A DNA stretch of 64,000 nt from Chryseobacterium rhizosphaerae (GCF_003385455.1 NZ_QNUF01000013.1:1-64000); one strand, 5' to 3'; positions 42,092 through 52,660 are shown, counted from the stretch's first letter. Notes: a model not told the origin generated them from the sequence alone. Program-made: numbers and translations.

Positions 42092-43201
42092 ATGAATTTT
42101 GAACAGATCTATTCCCAACACCCTAATTTTCCTAATCGGTATATTTCCCCTGAAAAATTATTTTCTTACCTACAGACGAATCTCGTCGATTATATTCAGG
42201 TGATCGGAAAATCATATTTAGAGAAACCTATATATCAATTGAGCATCGGAACCGGTGACATTCATATTTTAGCATGGTCGCAAATGCACGGAAACGAATC
42301 TAATGCCACTCATGCTATGCTGGATCTTTTGGTAAGTTTGGATAAGGCTCCTGAGATGAAAGAAGATTTGTTCAGTAAGATTACACTTGATTTTATTTTT
42401 ATGCTTAATCCTGACGGGTCAGAAAAGTGGACAAGGCTGAATGCTGCGGATATTGACCTGAACAGAGATTTTCACAATGAAGCCAGTAAAGAGATTAAGT
42501 TCCTTAAAAATGCTGCTGCCTCTAAAAAATACGATTATGCCTTGAACCTTCATGAGCAGAGAACTATTTTTACTACCGACGGCATTCATCCTGCTACACT
42601 CTCTTTTTTGGCACCTTCTGAAAATGTAGAACGTACCGTCACTGAAAACAGGAAAAAATGTATGGCAGTTATTGGAAGTATTTATCATCATTTAAAAGAA
42701 ATAATCCCTAATCAGATTGGAAGATATTCTGATGAGTTTTATCCTACATCAACCGGAGACAATTTTATAAAAGCCGGGATGCCGACTATTTTATTTGAAG
42801 GAGGACATTTCATAGATGATTATACCAGACAGGGAACCAGGAAATATTATACAGTGGCCCTTTTTTATGCTTTGAAAGCAATAAGCGAACTCAATTCTGA
42901 AACTACAGGATGGGAGGCTTATCTTGAAATTCCTGAAAATAAAGAAACCCATTACGATATAGTCTACAGAAATGTAAAACTAAATACGGAACATGAATGC
43001 ATTCTGGACATTGCTGTTCAGTACAGAGAAATAAAAGAAGATGGAAAAGATGAGATTTCTTTTATCCCTTTTGTAATGGAAGTAGGAGATGTGAAAAAAC
43101 GAAAAGGTTGGCTGGAAATAGATTGTACAGGAAAGAAATTTATTTCTGAAACGAAATATCCCAAACTGGATGCAGTAGTAAGTTTTACGATAGAAGATTA
43201 A
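42092..43201 (+). CDS. M14-family zinc carboxypeptidase-like protein
   Basis: A 369-residue metallopeptidase without a signal peptide, so probably cytoplasmic. Zinc ligands follow the M14 pattern: HGNES (His and Glu in WSQMHGNESNATHA) and the distant His in ALNLHEQRTIFTT. The substrate-binding LNPDGSEKWTRLNAADIDLNRD matches the NPDG/NRD motifs. The catalytic Glu is probably in PTILFEGGH. A C-terminal beta domain (about 285-365) follows. Such proteins cleave C-terminal residues or amide-linked amino acids; the substrate here is unknown. Its upstream region is the operator-like array. Confidence 0.88.
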   Translation: MNFEQIYSQHPNFPNRYISPEKLFSYLQTNLVDYIQVIGKSYLEKPIYQLSIGTGDIHILAWSQMHGNESNATHAMLDLLVSLDKAPEMKEDLFSKITLDFIFMLNPDGSEKWTRLNAADIDLNRDFHNEASKEIKFLKNAAASKKYDYALNLHEQRTIFTTDGIHPATLSFLAPSENVERTVTENRKKCMAVIGSIYHHLKEIIPNQIGRYSDEFYPTSTGDNFIKAGMPTILFEGGHFIDDYTRQGTRKYYTVALFYALKAISELNSETTGWEAYLEIPENKETHYDIVYRNVKLNTEHECILDIAVQYREIKEDGKDEISFIPFVMEVGDVKKRKGWLEIDCTGKKFISETKYPKLDAVVSFTIED

Positions 43202-43202
43202 A

Positions 43203-43240
43203 AAATACGGCAATCTCTTGATTGCCGTATTTAGTTTTTA
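43203..43240. terminator. Bidirectional terminator between convergent genes
   Basis: AAATACGGCAAT pairs with ATTGCCGTATTT around a 6-nt loop, with A and T tracts on the two sides, between the plus-strand M14 gene and the minus-strand DUF4920-like gene. Confidence 0.88.
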
Positions 43241-43252
43241 TATACAGAAGCC

Positions 43253-43753
43253 TTAGTTAACGACTTTTATTCCGTTAGCTACAAATCTGATTTCCTCTTT
43301 AGGCTGAGTGATGGCGTCAATTTCTGACTGTGGTTTCTTAGCATCTTCCGCATAATGTTTCTGCTCATTTACAGAAGTTACTTTTCTTTCTGCATTGCCT
43401 TCCAATACAACGTTTTTACCTTTTAAAGCTGTAGGTACAAAGAATGCATAATCTTTCATTTTTACAAAAAATTTAGAATTATCCTCAGTCTGAATAGTAA
43501 GCCAGCATCCTTTTTTATCACATACATCAGTTACTTTACCTTTGATAGCTACGTTTTCCAGCTTTTTGTTTTCTTTTTTAAGCTGTTTACCCAGTTGGTC
43601 TACAGTAACAGCTTTAGATTCAGCTCCGGATGCTACGCTTGCTCCATAAGTATCACCTACTAAAGCGTTCCCTGCCGGAGGTCCCACTTCCTGTGCAAAA
43701 GCCAGTGAAGAAGCACTTATAGCAGCTGCAAATATGATTGTCTTGAATTTCAT
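43253..43753 (-). CDS. Secreted DUF4920-like protein
   Basis: A 166-residue exported protein with a signal peptide (MKFKTIIFAAAISASSLAFAQ). The mature part has VAIKGKVTDVCDKKGCWLTI, a Cys-x4-Cys pair that could bind metal or form a disulfide, followed by FFVKMKDYAFFVPTALKGKN. This matches the pattern of DUF4920 periplasmic proteins of Bacteroidota. Function is not known. The frame extends to 43801, but the signal peptide begins at ATG 43753. Confidence 0.82.
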   Translation of the reverse strand: MKFKTIIFAAAISASSLAFAQEVGPPAGNALVGDTYGASVASGAESKAVTVDQLGKQLKKENKKLENVAIKGKVTDVCDKKGCWLTIQTEDNSKFFVKMKDYAFFVPTALKGKNVVLEGNAERKVTSVNEQKHYAEDAKKPQSEIDAITQPKEEIRFVANGIKVVN

Positions 43754-43767
43754 TTTATTATTTTTCC

Positions 43768-43794
43768 CAAAAGTACTAATTAATATTGAATCAA
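43768..43794 (-). promoter_or_regulatory. Promoter of DUF4920-like gene
   Basis: Minus strand: TTG (43792-43794), a 16-bp spacer and TACTTTTG (43768-43775), 14 nt before the ATG. Confidence 0.5.
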
Positions 43795-43871
43795 AAATCA
43801 ATTAAAAGTTGATATAAAACATGTGCGTTATCGAATTTGCAATAAAATTTAAAATAAAAGGCAGATTTGTT

Positions 43872-43879
43872 TATATTTG
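43872..43879 (+). promoter_or_regulatory. Promoter -7 box of APC permease gene
   Basis: TATATTTG lies 16 nt upstream of ATG 43896; no well-spaced TTG. Confidence 0.5.
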
Positions 43880-43895
43880 ACGCCTATACTTGACT

Positions 43896-45305
43896 ATGCA
43901 AAAAAAATTGAAACTATGGGACGCCATTATGCTGGTAATGGGCTCTATGATTGGAAGTGGGATCTTCATTGTAAGCGCTGATATGATGCGTAATCTGGGA
44001 TCCGGATACTGGCTGATTGTTGTCTGGATTATAACAGGAGTGATGACTGTTGCTGCTGCCATAAGCTATGGAGAGCTTTCCGCCCTGTTTCCAAAAGCTG
44101 GAGGCCAATACACATATCTGAAGGAGATTTTCGGAAAAAAGATGGGATTCCTTTATGGATGGGGGCTATTTACGGTAATACAAACCGGAACTATTGCAGC
44201 GGTGGCAATGGCTTTTGGTAAATTTACAGCCTACCTTATTCCGTCACTTAATGATGCTGCACCTATTTTTCAAAGTGGAGAATTTAAAATTACCTGGATA
44301 CAGATTTTAGCGATTGCTGTCATTCTCCTGCTTACCTATATCAATACAAGAGGCGTACAAAGTGGAAAAGTGCTTCAGAATATATTTACAGGTTCTAAAA
44401 TTATTGCTTTACTGGGATTGATTGCAGCCGGATTTATACTGGTTGATTTTTCGCATATGGCTGAAAACTTCAGCTTAGGTACGGACTCATTTAATAATCT
44501 AAAAAAAGACTTTAGTGGCAACTTCCTTAAAGAAGGTTGGGAACCCATTAACGGGATGACTTTACTGGGAGGAATTGCTGCCGCTATGGTAGGTTCCGTG
44601 TTTAGTTCTGTAGCCTGGGAAAGTGTAACCTTTGTTTCCGGAGAAATTGACAATCCGAAGAGAAACGTAGTAAAGTCTATGATCTATGGAACTTCTGCTG
44701 TAATGCTCCTTTATATTGCCGTGAATTTTGTGTATTTAAACGCATTGGACAGAGAAGGAATTGCTTTTGCAACCAATGACAGGGTAGCAGTAGCGGCGTC
44801 ACAGAACATTTTTGGAAGCGCCGGAACAATTATTATTGCTTTGCTGGTTATGATTTCTACATTTGGATGTAATAACGGATTAATCTTAGCCGGGGCAAGA
44901 GTTTTTCAGACTATGGCAAAAGATGGAATGTTCTTTAAATCAGCAGAAAAAAATAACAACAATGAGGTTCCTGAAAATGCCTTATGGATGCAGGGAGTCT
45001 GGGCTTCACTTCTTTGTTTGAGCGGACAGTATGGAAATCTGTTGGATATGATCTCTTTTGTAATCGTTTTATTTTATATGATTACCGTTTTCGGAGTGAT
45101 CTACTTAAGAATCAAGCAGCCTGCCCTTGAAAGACCTTATAAAACATGGCTGTATCCAGTTACTCCAATTATTTATTTAGTGATTGGAACGGGATTCTGT
45201 ATTCTGCTTTTAATATATAAACAGCAATATACGTGGCCGGGGTTGATCATGGTTGTCCTGGGACTTCCGGTCTATTATTTTATCAACCGGAAAAAAACAA
45301 ACTGA
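43896..45305 (+). CDS. APC-family amino acid permease
   Basis: A 469-residue inner-membrane transporter with about 12 helices. The first helix has the substrate-binding motif IMLVMGSMIGSGIFIVSADM. ISYGELSALFPKAGGQYTYL and VAWESVTFVSGEIDNPKRNV are APC-type signatures. The subgroup resembles L-type or glutamate/serine-threonine exchangers, but the substrate is not clear. ATG 43896 is used; an in-frame TTG two codons upstream is not needed. A weak hairpin (about 45331-45360) follows. Confidence 0.92.
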   Translation: MQKKLKLWDAIMLVMGSMIGSGIFIVSADMMRNLGSGYWLIVVWIITGVMTVAAAISYGELSALFPKAGGQYTYLKEIFGKKMGFLYGWGLFTVIQTGTIAAVAMAFGKFTAYLIPSLNDAAPIFQSGEFKITWIQILAIAVILLLTYINTRGVQSGKVLQNIFTGSKIIALLGLIAAGFILVDFSHMAENFSLGTDSFNNLKKDFSGNFLKEGWEPINGMTLLGGIAAAMVGSVFSSVAWESVTFVSGEIDNPKRNVVKSMIYGTSAVMLLYIAVNFVYLNALDREGIAFATNDRVAVAASQNIFGSAGTIIIALLVMISTFGCNNGLILAGARVFQTMAKDGMFFKSAEKNNNNEVPENALWMQGVWASLLCLSGQYGNLLDMISFVIVLFYMITVFGVIYLRIKQPALERPYKTWLYPVTPIIYLVIGTGFCILLLIYKQQYTWPGLIMVVLGLPVYYFINRKKTN

Positions 45306-45468
45306 TATCATAATAAGATATAATAGCAGCAGGGCTTTCAATTCAATTTGAAGGCCTTTGTTTTTGAATAATATTTTAAATTATTAAACATTTATTTAGT
45401 GAAAATGTGTATTTTGGTATTTCGTTTTTAAGTAAACCTAACCATGAAGTAAAAATAAGAAGTTGATT

Positions 45469-45909
45469 ATGGATACACCAAATTACAGAATGCCTTTTGT
45501 ACCTTCAACTTTAATGACTGAAGGCGGAAGCATTGATACCTGCGATATGGGGGAAAGTATTGCCCACAATATCATGTTGCTGATTACCACTAAAAAAGGG
45601 GAGAACAGATATGATGAAAATTATGGTAATGACGTTTGGAACCTGGAGTTCGATAACGGAGTTACCAGCGCGATCTGGGAAAATGTTTTTGTTAAGAGTC
45701 TTAAAAGACAGATTCAGGAGTACGAACCCCGAATTGTACAGCCACAGGTAGATGCCAATATACAATTTGTAGAACACAGCTACGATACCAAAGAGCACAC
45801 AGAAATCAAAAAGAAAGTAAGAATTGCCATCAATGCAAAAATGGAAGCAACGGGAGAACGTTTCAGTTTTTCAACAGAATTGTTTCTAAGCCCTATGTCT
45901 ATTGATTAA
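45469..45909 (+). CDS. tssE: T6SS gp25/TssE-like baseplate protein
   Basis: A 146-residue protein of the GPW/gp25 family, the wedge component of contractile tails and of TssE in type VI secretion. The central motif is IAHNIMLLITTKKGENRYDE NYG, with the ExR-type residues of gp25 and later EPRIVQPQVDANIQF. It lies 28 nt upstream of the TssF-like gene, a pairing found in Bacteroidota (subtype iii) T6SS loci. ATG 45469 follows an in-frame TTG at 45463. Other core parts (TssB, TssC, TssK, Hcp, ClpV) are not in this window. Confidence 0.85.
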   Translation: MDTPNYRMPFVPSTLMTEGGSIDTCDMGESIAHNIMLLITTKKGENRYDENYGNDVWNLEFDNGVTSAIWENVFVKSLKRQIQEYEPRIVQPQVDANIQFVEHSYDTKEHTEIKKKVRIAINAKMEATGERFSFSTELFLSPMSID

Positions 45910-45937
45910 ATGTTTTTTTTAACAGCACCAAAAATTT

Positions 45938-47821
45938 ATGAATTTAGATCAGAATATATATTCCAAAGAATCTGTAAAAGCCAGAATGCTTCAGAATGCA
46001 ACTAAAGTATGGGGACTCAAAAGCCCTCAATCTTTAGATCCTTTTGTAAAACTACTGATAGATGCATTCAGTACAGAGGTCTTTAAGGCTAATAACGAAA
46101 TTCAGACGGTTAATGCCCGTATTTTAGAAAAACTGGCAAAACTTCTTACGCCATCCATTTATACACATCCTATTCCGGCTCATTCTGTAGCTTTTACACA
46201 ACCTTATGAGTCTTCCGAAGTCTTACTGGAACATACGGAGTTTTTCTTCCGTAAACAGATGACTTCTACCATAAAGTCGGAATCAGACAAGCAGTTGAAT
46301 ATTCCCTTTACTCCGGTAGGAAATGTAAGGATTAATAAAGTTCATACTTCAATTATGTTTGTAGGAAATACATGTTACAGTATAGATGACCGTTTCAATA
46401 AAATTCCTATTGCCAGATTTCCGGGAAAACCCGAAGACTATAGAAAAATTACAGTAGGGATTGATGTCAGTAAATATACGAACGAAAATTTTCCTAAATA
46501 TTTAAGCATCTTTTGCTCCAATCCTGCATTTGAGCATTTAGACTTTGTCTATAAATTATTACCTTATATCAGCGTTACCAGTAATGGCAATCCATTGTTT
46601 GTAAGAGAGGGGCTGAGTTATCTTACGGAAAACCAGCCGGATGGTTACGAACAGATGTTCAGAGAGCAGTCTATCCGAAACAAAGTGATTGAAGATATTA
46701 AAAGTATCTACCGTCATAAATTTATTGAGGTTACAGGAATTTCCAACAGTTTATTTTCAGAGCCCGGAAAACTTCCGCAAAATCTTGAATTCCTTCACGG
46801 AAAAGAAGAAATTGTGAAATATATGGAGAATAAAAAGTTTCTATGGCTAACTTTTGAATTTCCACCCCAGTTTTCAGCTGAAATCCTGGATAACTTTTCA
46901 TTTGTACTGAATGCGTTTCCCATCTACAACAGAGGTTGGAAGAAAACAGAATACAGTTTAGATATCATGGGAAATAATATTCCTCTGGTTACTGACGAAG
47001 GAGAGCATTTCCTATATGTAGATGATGTTCAGGACGGAGACGGAAGAAAATATACAGAAATTCCTTTTACACCGGCAGATGACCTTAAAAAAGGTTTATA
47101 TACTGTAAGAAAAGGAGGAATGGAACGTTTCACCAGCAGGAATGCTGTAGATATGATTGCCAATGTTCTGGAGCTGACCCGGGATGAGATTGCTGCTTTT
47201 TCTCTTCTCAACAGAGATAATGTAAAAGGAGTATTGAGTGAAATGTCTGATAAGATGAAATCTATGGTACAGAAAGTGAATAATGCCAAAAGAAATATCA
47301 GACAGGAACTGAATTATGTCATTATGGAGCCTGTAGAAAAAACAGACCATACGTATGCTTCTTTCTGGGTAACCCACTGTACTTTAGCTAACCATATGCG
47401 TCCCGGAACAGAGCTGTCTAATCAGCTGAAATCTCAGACTATTGTTTTGCTTGCTGAAACTCTGGGAGGAGCGGAAGAACAAAAAGGAACAGACAGCATC
47501 CAGGCTTATAAATATGCATTGACAACAAGAGATAAGATCATTTCACTTGAAGACGTTAAGAATTACTGCAGGATGGTTCTGAAAGATGAAATGAGAGACG
47601 TAAGGGTAAGAAGGGGAACGATGGTCAGCAACAGACCTAAAGAAGGTTTTGTAAGAACAGTAGAAGTGGAGATTGTTCCACAAAACTATTCCTTCTATGG
47701 AAGAGCATATTGGGAAAATATGTCTAATATTCTTAGAAATCAAATTATTGCCAAAGCCATAGATGGTATTGAATATCTGGTGAAAATCACCAATGAGGAT
47801 GTTGAATTTCAGGATATGTAA
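45938..47821 (+). CDS. tssF: T6SS baseplate subunit TssF-like
   Basis: A 627-residue protein resembling the TssF/VasA family of Bacteroidota T6SS, the large wedge protein that binds TssE, TssG and TssK. N-terminal pattern: FVKLLIDAFSTEVFKANNEI then ARILEKLAKLLTPSIYTHPI. This matches the TssF arrangement of an initial helical segment followed by the tail-like core. No signal peptide or membrane segment is present. It follows the gp25 gene by 28 nt, so the two are co-transcribed. Sequence divergence of this subtype keeps confidence below that of the alpha subtype. Confidence 0.82.
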   Translation: MNLDQNIYSKESVKARMLQNATKVWGLKSPQSLDPFVKLLIDAFSTEVFKANNEIQTVNARILEKLAKLLTPSIYTHPIPAHSVAFTQPYESSEVLLEHTEFFFRKQMTSTIKSESDKQLNIPFTPVGNVRINKVHTSIMFVGNTCYSIDDRFNKIPIARFPGKPEDYRKITVGIDVSKYTNENFPKYLSIFCSNPAFEHLDFVYKLLPYISVTSNGNPLFVREGLSYLTENQPDGYEQMFREQSIRNKVIEDIKSIYRHKFIEVTGISNSLFSEPGKLPQNLEFLHGKEEIVKYMENKKFLWLTFEFPPQFSAEILDNFSFVLNAFPIYNRGWKKTEYSLDIMGNNIPLVTDEGEHFLYVDDVQDGDGRKYTEIPFTPADDLKKGLYTVRKGGMERFTSRNAVDMIANVLELTRDEIAAFSLLNRDNVKGVLSEMSDKMKSMVQKVNNAKRNIRQELNYVIMEPVEKTDHTYASFWVTHCTLANHMRPGTELSNQLKSQTIVLLAETLGGAEEQKGTDSIQAYKYALTTRDKIISLEDVKNYCRMVLKDEMRDVRVRRGTMVSNRPKEGFVRTVEVEIVPQNYSFYGRAYWENMSNILRNQIIAKAIDGIEYLVKITNEDVEFQDM

Positions 47822-47843
47822 AACTAAACGAACACCAAAAAAT

Positions 47844-48773
47844 ATGAGAAAGATAATAATACTGGCCATGGCTTTATCCCTGACAGTAGTGAATATAAGC
47901 TGTAAAAAGGGAGCTGATAAGCTGGGAAATGCTGTTTTGAATCTGGGTGGAGAACAGGATGCAAATGCTATTATTGATTTTAATAATAACTTTTTAGACT
48001 CCTATAAAAGCACTTCTAAACATATAGAAGGGATCTTAAAGTATGCAGATGCTGCTGTCTCGAAATCCAAAGGGGAAGAAGTCCTCATAATGCCTATTGT
48101 AATAAGCTCGATGGATTATAGCTTTTCAAAAATCAAAGGTGTTCCTTCCGGATTTGAAAAAGATAAAGCCGCTATTGAATCAGATTTCAATATTTACAAA
48201 ACGAAAAAAGAAACAATAGAAAAGAAGTTTGAGGAGTTTAAATCTTATATGAATTCCGAAGATTATAAAGATGATAAAGGTGCCAAAGCTGAGAGCTTAA
48301 GAAAAGAGCTTGAAACTGAAGCTAATGCGCTCTATTTATCAGGGGAGAATATTATGATGAAGATTAAGCCTGCAACAGATGCCGCTGAAGAAGTAATTCT
48401 TAAAGATCATCCGTTGAAAGACTATATCATATCTTCCAAAAGTGTGATGAATTCTTTAGATTCTGTGGTAGAATTGCTTGGTAAGCAATATACCGGAAAA
48501 TTTAATGAAGCTGATGCACAGAAAAAGTATGATGAATTCGCTAAAGCTGTAGAAGCCAATTCAAAATTGGTTTTCGATGTGAAAGATCCACAGTATGCTT
48601 ATAAAAAATCTCAGTTTGAAAGTTTTAATAAAAATGCTTCAAACTTTTTAGACTCGTACAGAAAATTAATCAGGGATTCTAAAGCAGCAGGTAAAATACC
48701 GGATAGCAATATCCAGCAAATTGACTCATCTTATGAATCTGTATTAAGTTCATACAATTCATTTGTAAAATAA
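47844..48773 (+). CDS. DUF3829-like lipoprotein linked to T6SS genes
   Basis: A 309-residue lipoprotein: signal peptide with lipobox (MRKIIILAMALSLTVVNISC). The mature part is helical and charged (FNNNFLDSYKSTSKHIEGIL; KKETIEKKFEEFKSYMNSED), resembling YiiG/DUF3829 proteins. It starts 22 nt after the tssF stop, on the same strand, suggesting an accessory or membrane-anchoring role in the secretion system. The frame is open further to 47793 inside tssF, but the lipobox fixes ATG 47844. A terminator follows. Confidence 0.75.
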   Translation: MRKIIILAMALSLTVVNISCKKGADKLGNAVLNLGGEQDANAIIDFNNNFLDSYKSTSKHIEGILKYADAAVSKSKGEEVLIMPIVISSMDYSFSKIKGVPSGFEKDKAAIESDFNIYKTKKETIEKKFEEFKSYMNSEDYKDDKGAKAESLRKELETEANALYLSGENIMMKIKPATDAAEEVILKDHPLKDYIISSKSVMNSLDSVVELLGKQYTGKFNEADAQKKYDEFAKAVEANSKLVFDVKDPQYAYKKSQFESFNKNASNFLDSYRKLIRDSKAAGKIPDSNIQQIDSSYESVLSSYNSFVK

Positions 48774-48794
48774 TAATACATACTATAAACGATA

Positions 48795-48829
48795 AAAAGA
48801 TCAATATAAACTGTATTGGTCTTTTTTTA
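48795..48829 (+). terminator. Terminator after T6SS-linked lipoprotein gene
   Basis: AAAAGATCAATA pairs with TATTGGTCTTTT (one G-U) across a short loop, followed by T run. Confidence 0.85.
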
Positions 48830-48949
48830 TTTTTCTGAAAGAATCCACAAAATCTTTTATAGATTTCCCTGAGTACTTCTGTATCACTCAATTTAATAAA
48901 GATTAAACTTTTATACCTTTTACGATTAATAAATTTCCATAAAATTCCG

Positions 48950-48957
48950 TAATTTTG
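48950..48957 (+). promoter_or_regulatory. Promoter -7 box of uvrA
   Basis: TAATTTTG 35 nt upstream of ATG 48993; no clear -33. Confidence 0.45.
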
Positions 48958-48992
48958 CACGTTGTGATTTTCAGGCAAAGTCACTCTGAATT

Positions 48993-51824
48993 ATGAGCAA
49001 ATCAACAGAATATATAGAAGTTTACGGAGCACGTGAGCACAATCTAAAGAATATTAACGTTAAAATTCCGCGAAACGAGCTGGTGGTAATTACCGGGCTT
49101 TCCGGAAGTGGAAAATCTTCACTGGCTTTTGATACCATCTTTGCAGAAGGCCAGCGTCGTTATATCGAAACATTCTCTGCCTATGCACGCCAGTTTCTGG
49201 GTGGGCTGGAGCGTCCGGATGTAGATAAAATAGAAGGGCTTTCTCCTGTCATTGCTATTGAACAGAAAACAACCAATAAAAACCCGCGTTCTACTGTAGG
49301 AACTGTTACAGAGTTGTATGATTTTCTGCGTCTTTTATATGCAAGGGTTTCTGATGCTTACTCTTTGTCTACCGGGCAAAAGCTGGTAAGCTATACAGAA
49401 GATCAGATTCTTGAAACCATCAAGGAAAACTATAAAGGAGAAAAAATAATGCTGCTGGCACCCGTAGTACGATCCAGAAAAGGACATTACCATGAGCTTT
49501 TCGTACAGATGGCGAAAAAGGGTTATGGACAGGCTAGAATTGATGGAGAATTACAGGATATTGAATATGATTTAAAGCTTGACCGTTATAAAACCCATGA
49601 TATTGATATTGTTATCGACCGTTGGATCATTGGGGAAAGTGCGTCAGAGACACGAATGGAAAAATCATTGCGTACAGCAATGGAAATGGGTGAGGGAATC
49701 ATCGGAATCCAGAAGTTGGGAAGTACAGATATTGAATATTTTTCCAAAAATTTAATGGATGCTGAAACAGGACATTCCTTAGCATTACCGGAACCTAATA
49801 CTTTTTCCTTCAACTCTCCGAAAGGAAGCTGCCCAAACTGTAAAGGACTGGGGATGATCAAAAAGATCAATACAGATTATTTTACAGACAATCCAAAATT
49901 ATCAATCAATCAGGGTGGATTATTACCCCTAGAAGATATCAAATCAAATAAATGGATTCTTGCGCAGATTAAAAATATCCTTGAGATCTTCGGACTGGGA
50001 TTGACAACACCTTTGCAGGATATTCCGGAAGAAGCTTTGAATTATATCTACAATGGCTGCCACAAAGAATTTAATAAAGATCTTAAGTATGCAGGAATTA
50101 CCAAAAAAATAAAGATCAGCTTTGATGGTTTGATTCCGTTTATGGAAGAAATTATTGACGAAAGAGAATCTTATGAGGCGATCTTGCTGGAAAGACATTT
50201 TACTACGGAAGAAACCTGTCCTGAATGTAATGGAAGCCGTCTTCAGCCTTCAAGCTTAAGCTTTAAAATAGATGGTAAAAATATTGCTGAGGTCAATGGG
50301 TTAAGCTTAGCTGATTTAAAAGATTGGTTAATTGATGTAAAAGATAAATTCTCAGAAAAAAATAAAATTATTGCTCACGAAATTTTAAAGGAAATTGAAA
50401 CCAGGCTTCAGTTCTTGCTGGATGTTGGTTTGGATTATCTAAGTTTGAGCAGAAGTTCGAAAACCCTTTCCGGAGGAGAATCCCAAAGGATACGTCTGGC
50501 AACACAGATAGGGTCCCAGCTCGTTAATGTATTGTATATTCTGGACGAGCCAAGTATTGGTCTTCACCAAAGAGATAATGAAAGGCTGATTCACTCATTA
50601 AAGAACCTTAGAGATATTGGAAACTCTGTACTGGTGGTTGAGCATGATAAAGATATGATTCTTGAAGCCGATGAGGTGCTGGATATTGGTCCTAAAGCCG
50701 GAAAATTCGGAGGAGAGATTCTTTGGCAGGGGAAACCTAAAGATTTATTGAAAGCGGATACCATAACCGCTCAGTATATCAATGGAAAAAGAAAAATCGC
50801 CATTCCTGAGGAAAGGAGAGCCGGAAGCGGAAAAAATATACTGTTAAAAGGAGCTACAGGAAATAATCTTAAAAATGTAACTCTGGATGTTCCTCTGGGA
50901 AAACTGGTTGTGGTAACCGGAATTTCAGGAAGCGGAAAATCTTCACTGATCAACGGAACATTATATCCAATCCTTAATAAACATTTTTACAGAGCAGTTC
51001 AGGAACCTTTACCTTATAAAAAAATTGAAGGTCTGGATAATATTGATAAAATTGTAGATGTAGACCAGACTCCGATTGGAAGAACGCCACGTTCCAATCC
51101 TGCAACCTATACAGGAATGTTTACAGACATCAGAAATCTTTTTGCAGAATTACCTGAGAGTAAGATCCGGGGGTACAAACCGGGAAGATTCTCTTTCAAT
51201 GTAAAAGGGGGAAGATGTGAAACCTGCCAGGGTGGAGGATTAAAAGTAATTGAAATGAACTTCCTTCCGGATGTATATGTTCATTGTGAAACCTGTAACG
51301 GAAAACGTTTCAACAGAGAAACCCTGGAAGTCCGCTACAAAGGAAAATCCATTTCCGATGTACTGGATATGACCATTGATGAAGCGGTAGATTTCTTCCA
51401 GCCCATTCCTAAGATTTTTGCAAAAGTAAAAACATTACAGGATGTAGGGTTAGGATATATTACCTTGGGACAGCAGTCAACAACCCTTTCCGGAGGAGAA
51501 GCACAGCGTATCAAGTTAGCAACGGAACTGGCAAAAAGACAAACTGGAAATACCCTTTATATCCTGGATGAACCTACTACCGGACTGCATTTTGAAGACG
51601 TGAAAATCCTGATGGAAGCCATTAATAAATTAGTGGAATTAGGAAACTCATTTATCATCATCGAACATAATATGGATGTGATTAAATTGGCAGACCATAT
51701 TATCGATGTAGGACCTGAAGGAGGAAAATATGGAGGACAGATCGTAGCCCAGGGAACTCCTGAAGAAATTGTAAAGTCTAAGAAAAGTCTGACAGGAAAA
51801 TTTTTGAAAAGGGAACTTGAATAA
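48993..51824 (+). CDS. uvrA: Excinuclease ABC subunit A
   Basis: A 943-residue damage-recognition ATPase of nucleotide excision repair. The first nucleotide-binding domain has Walker [15 protein letters not shown] and signature LSGGESQRI; the second has [12 protein letters not shown] and [18 protein letters not shown]. Zinc modules are CPNCKG, CPECNG and the [16 protein letters not shown] pair. Length and domain order are standard. It lies between two groups of T6SS-related genes but has its own promoter and terminator and is unrelated in function. Confidence 0.99.
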   Translation: MSKSTEYIEVYGAREHNLKNINVKIPRNELVVITGLSGSGKSSLAFDTIFAEGQRRYIETFSAYARQFLGGLERPDVDKIEGLSPVIAIEQKTTNKNPRSTVGTVTELYDFLRLLYARVSDAYSLSTGQKLVSYTEDQILETIKENYKGEKIMLLAPVVRSRKGHYHELFVQMAKKGYGQARIDGELQDIEYDLKLDRYKTHDIDIVIDRWIIGESASETRMEKSLRTAMEMGEGIIGIQKLGSTDIEYFSKNLMDAETGHSLALPEPNTFSFNSPKGSCPNCKGLGMIKKINTDYFTDNPKLSINQGGLLPLEDIKSNKWILAQIKNILEIFGLGLTTPLQDIPEEALNYIYNGCHKEFNKDLKYAGITKKIKISFDGLIPFMEEIIDERESYEAILLERHFTTEETCPECNGSRLQPSSLSFKIDGKNIAEVNGLSLADLKDWLIDVKDKFSEKNKIIAHEILKEIETRLQFLLDVGLDYLSLSRSSKTLSGGESQRIRLATQIGSQLVNVLYILDEPSIGLHQRDNERLIHSLKNLRDIGNSVLVVEHDKDMILEADEVLDIGPKAGKFGGEILWQGKPKDLLKADTITAQYINGKRKIAIPEERRAGSGKNILLKGATGNNLKNVTLDVPLGKLVVVTGISGSGKSSLINGTLYPILNKHFYRAVQEPLPYKKIEGLDNIDKIVDVDQTPIGRTPRSNPATYTGMFTDIRNLFAELPESKIRGYKPGRFSFNVKGGRCETCQGGGLKVIEMNFLPDVYVHCETCNGKRFNRETLEVRYKGKSISDVLDMTIDEAVDFFQPIPKIFAKVKTLQDVGLGYITLGQQSTTLSGGEAQRIKLATELAKRQTGNTLYILDEPTTGLHFEDVKILMEAINKLVELGNSFIIIEHNMDVIKLADHIIDVGPEGGKYGGQIVAQGTPEEIVKSKKSLTGKFLKRELE

Positions 51825-51846
51825 TAAAAAAACAATTTAATCATAC

Positions 51847-51878
51847 AAAAGAATCTGCAAAAGCAGATTCTTTTTTTA
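51847..51878 (+). terminator. Terminator after uvrA
   Basis: AAAAGAATCTGC pairs with GCAGATTCTTTT around AAAA, then T7. Confidence 0.93.
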
Positions 51879-52027
51879 TTTAAATATGGGGATTTCAGGC
51901 TAAAAAAAATTATAAGATCAAAGAAATAATGCTAAATAATAAGGATTTAATGCTATAATCTACCTTCCAATATTAAATTTTCACCTATTTTTAAATTTTA
52001 TATTACTGTAAATCAATTGTTTATATT

Positions 52028-52087
52028 TCAATGTTAACTCAATGTTAACTCAATGTGAAATTAGTATGAATTATTTTAATAACTTTG
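52028..52087 (+). promoter_or_regulatory. 11-bp tandem repeats and -7 box before TonB-like gene
   Basis: TCAATGTTAAC is repeated twice in tandem plus a partial third copy (52028-52057). A TAACTTTG -7 box lies at 52080-52087 and no TTG occurs between. Repeats of one helical turn where the -33 should be look like an activator-binding site replacing the -33 element. Confidence 0.5.
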
Positions 52088-52137
52088 AGTAAGAGATAGA
52101 GAATAAATCCAAATATAATCTTTAAAACCAAATAGTT

Positions 52138-52542
52138 ATGAGAAATAAAATTCAAATATTGACCGCTTTACTTTTCGTTGTTGGATTTTCTGCGGTAGTG
52201 AATATTGCTCAGGCACAAACGACAGATCATAATACAATCCAGGAAATTCAATTGAATAAAAGCGAAACTTTTAATGACATCAGGACTCAGCTGATCGCTA
52301 ATTTTGATCTTACCAATCCTGAATATAAACAAGGAACAGTGAATTCAGTAGTAAAATTTGATATTGCAAAAAACGGAAAAATTGTGAATGTCCATTCCAG
52401 TGGCGATTGCAAAAGTGTAAGCAAAGAAATTGAGTCTGTTCTAAGCGAACTTGATTATAGAGTAGACCGCAAAAAAATAAGTGACAATATGGTTGCCTAT
52501 ACGTATGTAATGCCTGTAACCGTAGAAATTAATAACAGATAG
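52138..52542 (+). CDS. Secreted TonB C-terminal-like protein
   Basis: A 134-residue exported protein with a signal peptide (MRNKIQILTALLFVVGFSAV to about residue 30, AQAQ). The mature part has GTVNSVVKFDIAKNGKIVNV and ends in a beta hairpin YTYVMPVTVEINNR, resembling free TonB C-terminal domains. No membrane anchor other than the signal peptide is present, so it is unlikely to be a working energy transducer. Its promoter has unusual tandem repeats. It sits between uvrA and a small Cys-rich peptide gene; a link with that peptide is possible but not shown. Confidence 0.7.
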   Translation: MRNKIQILTALLFVVGFSAVVNIAQAQTTDHNTIQEIQLNKSETFNDIRTQLIANFDLTNPEYKQGTVNSVVKFDIAKNGKIVNVHSSGDCKSVSKEIESVLSELDYRVDRKKISDNMVAYTYVMPVTVEINNR

Positions 52543-52660
52543 TACTCACAGCCTATTGTAAATAAAACAAGGCAGACTTTTTTATGGTTTTCATCTAAAA
52601 AAGATGTAAATAATGAAAATTTTGAATATTAAATTGTAATAACAATTACTAAGATTCGTT

